Shown piece after piece: positions 7,503 to 11,094 of a DNA stretch of 11,094 nt. The DNA lies in NCBI GenBank assembly GCA_023406915.1, contig JAEXTR010000133.1, positions 1 to 11,094 of the forward strand, written 5' to 3'. Source of the stretch: Bacteroidota bacterium. GTDB taxonomy: Bacteria > Bacteroidota > Ignavibacteria > Ignavibacteriales > Ignavibacteriaceae. Numbering within the stretch: position 1 is the first letter of the stretch; every line of letters begins with the position of its first letter. Under the pieces are notes generated by a model. It was not told the DNA's origin and did not search any database. It was given only the letters and a program-made list of their open reading frames with translations. The translations under genes were made by a program, and so were the position numbers.

Positions 7503-9491
7503 TTATTTCAGTACGGTCATCTTGCGTGTAAAAACACCGGCACTGCTTTGCATTCTGCAAAGGTAAATGCCTGATGCCATTCCAGTTGCATCAAACGTGA
7601 CTGCGTGTTCACCGGCTTCATAAACTCCTTCAGCAAGTGTGGCAACCCTGTTGCCCGTAATATCATACACAGCAATGGACAGGTTGCTTCGCTCAGGTAC
7701 CGAGAATCTGACAGTTGTAACCGGGTTAAACGGATTCGGATAGTTCTGATGCAATTGGAACTCAGCCGGATTGACGATGACTTCTATTTCAGGCATGGAG
7801 GTTCTGCGCCCGTCAAAATCAACCTGTACCAACCGGTAAGCAATACTCCCACTTCCTGGTCTGTCGGTGTATGAATAACTCATCTGAGTCAGGGTTGTAC
7901 CCTTACCGGGAACGAATCCGATGTTTTTCCATATTCCGTTCAGCTTTCTTTCAATCTCAAACCCTTTGTTGTTGGTTTCGGTTATGGTAGTCCATTCAAG
8001 ATGCACCTGCTGACCTGACACCGTTGCTGAGAAAATGGGTAACTCCACAGGGATCTCACTGTCAACGGTGAAGCGGTAAAACCAAGCCGGTGCAGTCATC
8101 GGTTTAGTAACGGTTCTGCTGTTGGTTGACGCGCTCAGGTAATAGTAAATCTTCGTTCCGATTGCATGAACCGGAATCTCTGCTGTGTATGCTCCGCCCA
8201 GACCTGCCTCCATCGTAACTGCCTGGAATCCAAGCGTCGTGTCAGCAGTCCAGAACAACTGTGCTGAAGTGACAGGCTGCACGCTCTTGATGGTTGCTGT
8301 CACAAGGTAACCACCGGTCTCACCCGGAATCGTAGTCACGATGGGGGCATGATACATCAGCACTGGATCAGAAACACCAATCTCCTTTGTGATGCAGTGG
8401 ATGGCTCCCGATGCCGGGATAATCTGGTTGCTGTTGATTCCCACTACGCGGTACCCGGGCATAGCCTCACGGTAAATGCGCAATGCTGTGGAATCATATT
8501 GCGGATCGTAGGTTGGCACCAATACCGTCTTGTTCACGATCAGGGAGTTCGTGTAGGTGCGATAGTTCCCACCATTGCTGGGATAAAGCCCCCCAACATC
8601 CGGAGGCATAGGAATCCTGACTACCTTATAGGGGCGTCCGTAAACAGAAAGAAAGTTGTTTAACACATACTGAAGGTTTGCTTCAATGTAGGGCCCGTCT
8701 GAAACTCCTTGCGGATACTGTCCAACAAGCAGTGTCTCTTCATCCAGTAATTTCATGTGCATATCAATATGATGAATCCCGTCGTACGGCAGGGAATTCA
8801 TTTTGATATACCGGTTGATACCCATGAACTGACGCATAAGCGTGTCAATTTGGGCTTCGGTTTTTGTTGGGTTATCGGTCAGAATCAACTTTGATGCAAA
8901 GCCGGTCCCGAAACCATCAGTCATAAAATTGCCACCGGTATTCACCAGTGAGTTCACACCAGAAGTCATTTGGTACAGTGGAATCCCCTGTTGGGTGGCA
9001 AACGCACCGGGAATGACATCATCTGCCGGACGGGGACGGTTATACACCCAATCAACCAGATACATGGAATCAACATCATCAGCATACACAGCCCATGGAC
9101 CGTAGTCACGCACCCAGATTGAATTGAAGGGAGCGATTAAAAAGCGGAGATTCACCAGCGGAACGCCACCTGAGGTAAGACTGCTTTTTACGGAATTCGA
9201 ATCACTGCATACAATATATACCAATCCTTCATCCTGAGCATAATCAACAATCTGACGAAGGATTGAAGTGTAACTTGTCCAGGTAATGATAATGCCTCTC
9301 AATGGCTCCCACTCAGCCATGGTACGCACAGGACGGGAAGGCGGTGTTACGAATCCCTCGTGCCATTGAGGGGGCGTATAGGTTTTCATGATAAGCTTTT
9401 CTGCATCTGTCATGCCTTTGGGAAGGTCCTGGGCATTGAGTGGGATGAGAATCATCGCTGCAAGCAGCAGCAACTGCAATAAAGTACGCAT
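7503..9491 (-). CDS. Secreted PPAD-like peptidylarginine/agmatine deiminase with T9SS sorting domain
   Basis: A 662-residue exported protein. Residues 1-21 are a signal peptide (MRTLLQLLLLAAMILIPLNA, then Q). Residues about 55-385 form a PAD_porph (PF04371) guanidine-group deiminase domain, which turns arginine-type groups into citrulline-type groups and ammonia. The catalytic set is present: D129 (WVRDYGPW), H241 and D243 (HHIDMH), N315 (YTNSLIVN) and C366 (GAIHCITKE). NRPRPADD at 151-158 keeps the two arginines (R152, R154) that in P. gingivalis PPAD bind the substrate's C-terminal carboxylate. Then come an Ig-like domain (about 386-478), a beta-sandwich with TETNNKGFEIER (504-515), and a T9SS tail beginning FQLHQNYPNPFNP (578-590). 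An ATG at 9575 would add 28 residues inside the dGTPase gene. AGGA 6 bases before the ATG at 9491 and the signal peptide settle the start. Substrate is inferred. Confidence 0.88.
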   Translation of the reverse strand: MRTLLQLLLLAAMILIPLNAQDLPKGMTDAEKLIMKTYTPPQWHEGFVTPPSRPVRTMAEWEPLRGIIITWTSYTSILRQIVDYAQDEGLVYIVCSDSNSVKSSLTSGGVPLVNLRFLIAPFNSIWVRDYGPWAVYADDVDSMYLVDWVYNRPRPADDVIPGAFATQQGIPLYQMTSGVNSLVNTGGNFMTDGFGTGFASKLILTDNPTKTEAQIDTLMRQFMGINRYIKMNSLPYDGIHHIDMHMKLLDEETLLVGQYPQGVSDGPYIEANLQYVLNNFLSVYGRPYKVVRIPMPPDVGGLYPSNGGNYRTYTNSLIVNKTVLVPTYDPQYDSTALRIYREAMPGYRVVGINSNQIIPASGAIHCITKEIGVSDPVLMYHAPIVTTIPGETGGYLVTATIKSVQPVTSAQLFWTADTTLGFQAVTMEAGLGGAYTAEIPVHAIGTKIYYYLSASTNSRTVTKPMTAPAWFYRFTVDSEIPVELPIFSATVSGQQVHLEWTTITETNNKGFEIERKLNGIWKNIGFVPGKGTTLTQMSYSYTDRPGSGSIAYRLVQVDFDGRRTSMPEIEVIVNPAEFQLHQNYPNPFNPVTTVRFSVPERSNLSIAVYDITGNRVATLAEGVYEAGEHAVTFDATGMASGIYLCRMQSSAGVFTRKMTVLK

Positions 9492-9497
9492 AGGTGT

Positions 9498-9501
9498 TCC
9501 T
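9498..9501 (-). promoter_or_regulatory. Ribosome binding site deciding the start of the deiminase gene
   Basis: AGGA on the minus strand, 6 bases before the ATG at 9491, inside the 13-base gap after the dGTPase stop. It favours 9491 over the in-frame ATG at 9575. Confidence 0.6.
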
Positions 9502-9504
9502 GGA

Positions 9505-10785
9505 TTAAATGATGTCTGAAATGGACCCGAAACCGGGTTCAAAAAGTCTTTTGTAAAAGCGGACGGCAAAGTCATCCGTCATGCCTGCAATATAATCAGT
9601 GATTCGCCTCAGCTTTTCAGTTTCGGTCTTCTCAGCAAGGATTTTACTCTCAAAATAGGCAGGTATCATTCGTTTTTGCTTTTTGGGGGATCCGAGATAA
9701 TTTTTTGTCAGTGCTTCAAAAATACGCTCAATAAAGAATTCTGATTTGACTTCAAGCTGTTGGAGATTCGGAGACAAGAATACGATCTCAAGTGCAAGCT
9801 TTTTATAGAACGAAGACTCCCTCTGTGATTTGGGATCAATCTGAAGCTGGAAACGATACCGGTTTGTCTTTTTTGCTTTCGGGTGATCCCGCTCCACAAT
9901 GGTAGTGGAGGTAATAAACTCACCGATTTTGTTGGCAACTGTTTTGTGGATATCAATCAGTGAGAAGTTTTCCTGCATCGTTGCAAAGATAGTTGCATGC
10001 TCCTCCTGGAACTCAGGTGATTGCTGCCGGAACCACTCTTCGATAGTCTCCCGGTTCAGGAACCCTGCCTGAATACTGTCTGCAATATCTGCTACTGAGT
10101 AGGCGATATCATCTGCCCAGTCCATGATCTCGCATTCAATACTTCTGAAACTATTGGCAATAGAAGAATCGGGAATGGAATTGCCGTCAAAAACGAAATC
10201 GAGAATATACTGCTGTGAATCATAGATGAAGTACCGCTCAGGTCTTCCTGCCTGTTCATATAATACCTTGTATTTCAGAATGCTGTCAATCAGTGCGCGT
10301 GTGGGATTCAGTAGTTTATGATCAAGCGGTGATGCTGATATATCTCCTGTCAGAATCCGCAGGGATTGTGCATTCCCTTCAAACCCGCCGTGATCATGCA
10401 TCAGTTCATTCAGTTTCGCCTCACCTGCATGTCCGAAAGGGGGATGTCCAAGGTCGTGTGCAAGGCACGAAGCCTCAACCAGGGCAGGGTCAATAAAGAA
10501 GTCCAGTTCATTCAGATGGGGTGAGGTTCGGTTCAGATAATTACATATCGATCGTCCCACCTGTGCCACCTCAAGGGAGTGCGTCAGCCGTGTACGGTAA
10601 AAATCATACTCACCCGATAAAAAAACCTGTGTTTTGGATTGCAACCGCCTGAATGCGGAGATGTGGATGATTCGGTCCCTGTCTTTCTCAAACGGAGTCC
10701 GGTAATCCTGCTTGCGCGGATGAAGAGATTCGGTGTCAAAAGATGCGTAAAAGCCGTTTATCCGTTCTCTGGGGGAGTCACTCAT
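9505..10785 (-). CDS. dgt: Deoxyguanosinetriphosphate triphosphohydrolase (dGTPase-like, HD domain)
   Basis: A 426-residue cytoplasmic HD-domain enzyme that splits dNTPs into the deoxynucleoside and triphosphate, helping to control nucleotide pools. Metal-binding HD residues are seen in RTRLTHSLEVAQVGRSI (64-80, H69), SCLAHDLGHPPFGHAGE (106-122, H110 and D111) and MDWADDIAYSVADIADS (221-237, D225/D226). DRDRIIHISAFRRLQSKTQV (35-54) and GGFEGNAQSLRILT (133-146) are also family hallmarks. Length is within the normal range and the frame is intact. The start gives the usual N-terminus, although no clear Shine-Dalgarno precedes it. It is the first gene of a minus-strand run with the deiminase 13 bases downstream. 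Whether it prefers dGTP or acts on several dNTPs is not visible. Confidence 0.92.
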   Translation of the reverse strand: MSDSPRERINGFYASFDTESLHPRKQDYRTPFEKDRDRIIHISAFRRLQSKTQVFLSGEYDFYRTRLTHSLEVAQVGRSICNYLNRTSPHLNELDFFIDPALVEASCLAHDLGHPPFGHAGEAKLNELMHDHGGFEGNAQSLRILTGDISASPLDHKLLNPTRALIDSILKYKVLYEQAGRPERYFIYDSQQYILDFVFDGNSIPDSSIANSFRSIECEIMDWADDIAYSVADIADSIQAGFLNRETIEEWFRQQSPEFQEEHATIFATMQENFSLIDIHKTVANKIGEFITSTTIVERDHPKAKKTNRYRFQLQIDPKSQRESSFYKKLALEIVFLSPNLQQLEVKSEFFIERIFEALTKNYLGSPKKQKRMIPAYFESKILAEKTETEKLRRITDYIAGMTDDFAVRFYKRLFEPGFGSISDII

Positions 10786-10844
10786 ATATTCACTTGAAAA
10801 CTGTTAAGTATCAATGCAATTTTCCAATTTCTCCGCAATTAACC

Positions 10845-10849
10845 AAGGA
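10845..10849 (+). promoter_or_regulatory. Shine-Dalgarno-like site before a 47-codon ORF
   Basis: AAGGA followed by a 7-base spacer and ATG at 10857. It could be chance in this AT-rich stretch. Confidence 0.3.
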
Positions 10850-10856
10850 ACATTTA

Positions 10857-11000
10857 ATGAAATATTGGTTCGCATTGGTGGACAGGATGGCTAACTTGAT
10901 AATTCGGTGGCAAATATTGATTCCTCCTTCGGCGGAGGCTTGGAGAAGGATTAGCCAAACTATTAAAAAGGTACGACCCGCTACGGGGGTCGGGTTCTAA
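10857..11000 (+). CDS. Doubtful 47-residue ORF running through the palindromes
   Basis: The ORF begins MKYWFALVDRMANLIIRWQI and ends at a TAA at 10998. Its only support is a well-placed AAGGA 7 bases before the ATG. Residues 23-28 (PPSAEA) and 41-47 (RPATGVGF region) are simply the translated palindromes at 10922-10938 and 10974-10992, so the second half may not have evolved as protein. I recognise no family. The first half has a weak amphipathic, tryptophan-containing character. It may be a small peptide whose tail was replaced by inserted repeats, or no gene at all. Confidence 0.15.
   Translation: MKYWFALVDRMANLIIRWQILIPPSAEAWRRISQTIKKVRPATGVGF
10922..10938. repeat. Palindrome type 1, copy a
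   Basis: CCTCC (10923-10927) pairs with GGAGG (10934-10938) around a 6-base loop. TCCTCCTTCGGCGGA (10922-10936) matches 13 of 15 bases of the palindrome at 11065-11079, so the two belong to one repeat type. Confidence 0.6.
10961..10992. repeat. Palindrome type 2, copy a, with A-rich flank
   Basis: CGACCC (10974-10979) pairs with GGGTCG (10987-10992), loop GCTACGG. The left flank TTAAAAAGGTAC resembles the flank of the next copy. Read on the minus strand this is a GC-rich stem followed after 4 bases by TTTTT, so it could also act as a weak terminator for a gene entering from the right. Confidence 0.6.
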
Positions 11001-11012
11001 GCTATACTCATT

Positions 11013-11043
11013 TTCTAAAAATATATGACCGCCTACGGGGTCA
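11013..11043. repeat. Palindrome type 2, copy b, with A-rich flank
   Basis: TGACC (11026-11030) pairs with GGTCA (11039-11043), loop GCCTACGG. GACCGCCTACGGGGTC here and GACCCGCTACGGGGGTC in copy a are variants of one sequence, spaced about 52 bases apart. On the minus strand TTTTTA follows the stem after a short AT spacer, as in copy a. Confidence 0.6.
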
Positions 11044-11064
11044 GTACCTGACTCTTTATCCGTC

Positions 11065-11079
11065 TCCGCCATCGGCGGA
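11065..11079. repeat. Palindrome type 1, copy b
   Basis: TCCGCC and GGCGGA form a perfect 6-base stem around ATC. It differs at two positions from the type 1 copy at 10922-10936. The repeat cluster may continue past the right edge. Confidence 0.6.
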
Positions 11080-11094
11080 TTCAAAATATCTACG

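Larger units (their letters stand above)
10786..11094. other. Intergenic region with palindrome cluster, no recognised gene
   Basis: These 309 bases upstream of the dGTPase gene carry no protein of a known family. The part next to that gene (10786-10856) is AT-rich and probably holds its promoter, but I see no convincing consensus. The part from 10922 to 11079 holds four GC-rich palindromes, listed separately, set in AT-rich spacers. A short ORF with a good ribosome binding site overlaps the first two. Confidence 0.6.

Noticed and set aside
9492..9575. 28-residue N-terminal extension of the deiminase from an ATG at 9575
   Set aside because: It would place non-hydrophobic residues before a good signal peptide and overlap the dGTPase gene. 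AGGA before 9491 marks the real start.
10922..11079. CRISPR array
   Set aside because: The repeats are short, of two types, unevenly spaced and imperfect, and no cas genes are in the window.
10854..11084. 76-codon minus-strand ORF at the right edge
   Set aside because: It is composed of translated palindromes, has no ribosome binding site that I can see, and matches no family I know.

Overview
The window looks like chromosome of a Gram-negative bacterium of the FCB (Fibrobacteres-Chlorobi-Bacteroidetes) group. The best clue is a secreted enzyme ending in a type IX secretion (T9SS) sorting domain with the QNYPNPFNP motif, which is common in Ignavibacteria, Kapabacteria and related lineages. 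An outer-membrane beta-barrel, an MlaE-type permease and an O-antigen ligase-like protein also fit a double-membraned cell. The lineage is inferred from these families; no rRNA or tRNA gene was seen.

Layout. (1) 2-466, minus: an outer-membrane barrel gene whose 3' end lies outside the window. It diverges from (2) 534-1031, plus, a membrane-anchored CxxCH haem-binding protein. (3) 1071-2737, minus: an SSAT-like GNAT acetyltransferase whose stop codon overlaps the start of an O-antigen ligase/polymerase-like membrane protein (TAATG). (4) 2869-6254, plus: a tandem universal stress protein, then 3 bases later a CPA2 cation/proton antiporter fused to a PTS EIIA-like domain, then a lone MlaE-type permease. 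(5) 6267-10785, minus: dGTPase, then a secreted peptidylarginine/agmatine deiminase-like protein with a T9SS tail, then an M24 (Xaa-Pro) peptidase, with gaps of 13 and 33 bases. (6) 10786-11094: no recognised gene. It holds a cluster of four GC-rich palindromes of two alternating types and a doubtful 47-codon ORF with a good ribosome binding site.

How genes may work together. The stress protein and antiporter pair suggests ion or pH homeostasis tuned by nucleotide binding and perhaps by phosphorylation of the EIIA-like histidine. The deiminase retains the catalytic set and the paired-arginine RPR motif of Porphyromonas gingivalis PPAD, so it may modify arginine in peptides outside the cell. 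The M24 peptidase downstream could take part in peptide breakdown inside the cell, but this link is inferred only from gene order.

Most of the window is conserved housekeeping or envelope content. The points most worth a second look are the PPAD-like secreted deiminase, the antiporter-EIIA fusion coupled to a stress protein, and the palindrome cluster at the right edge.
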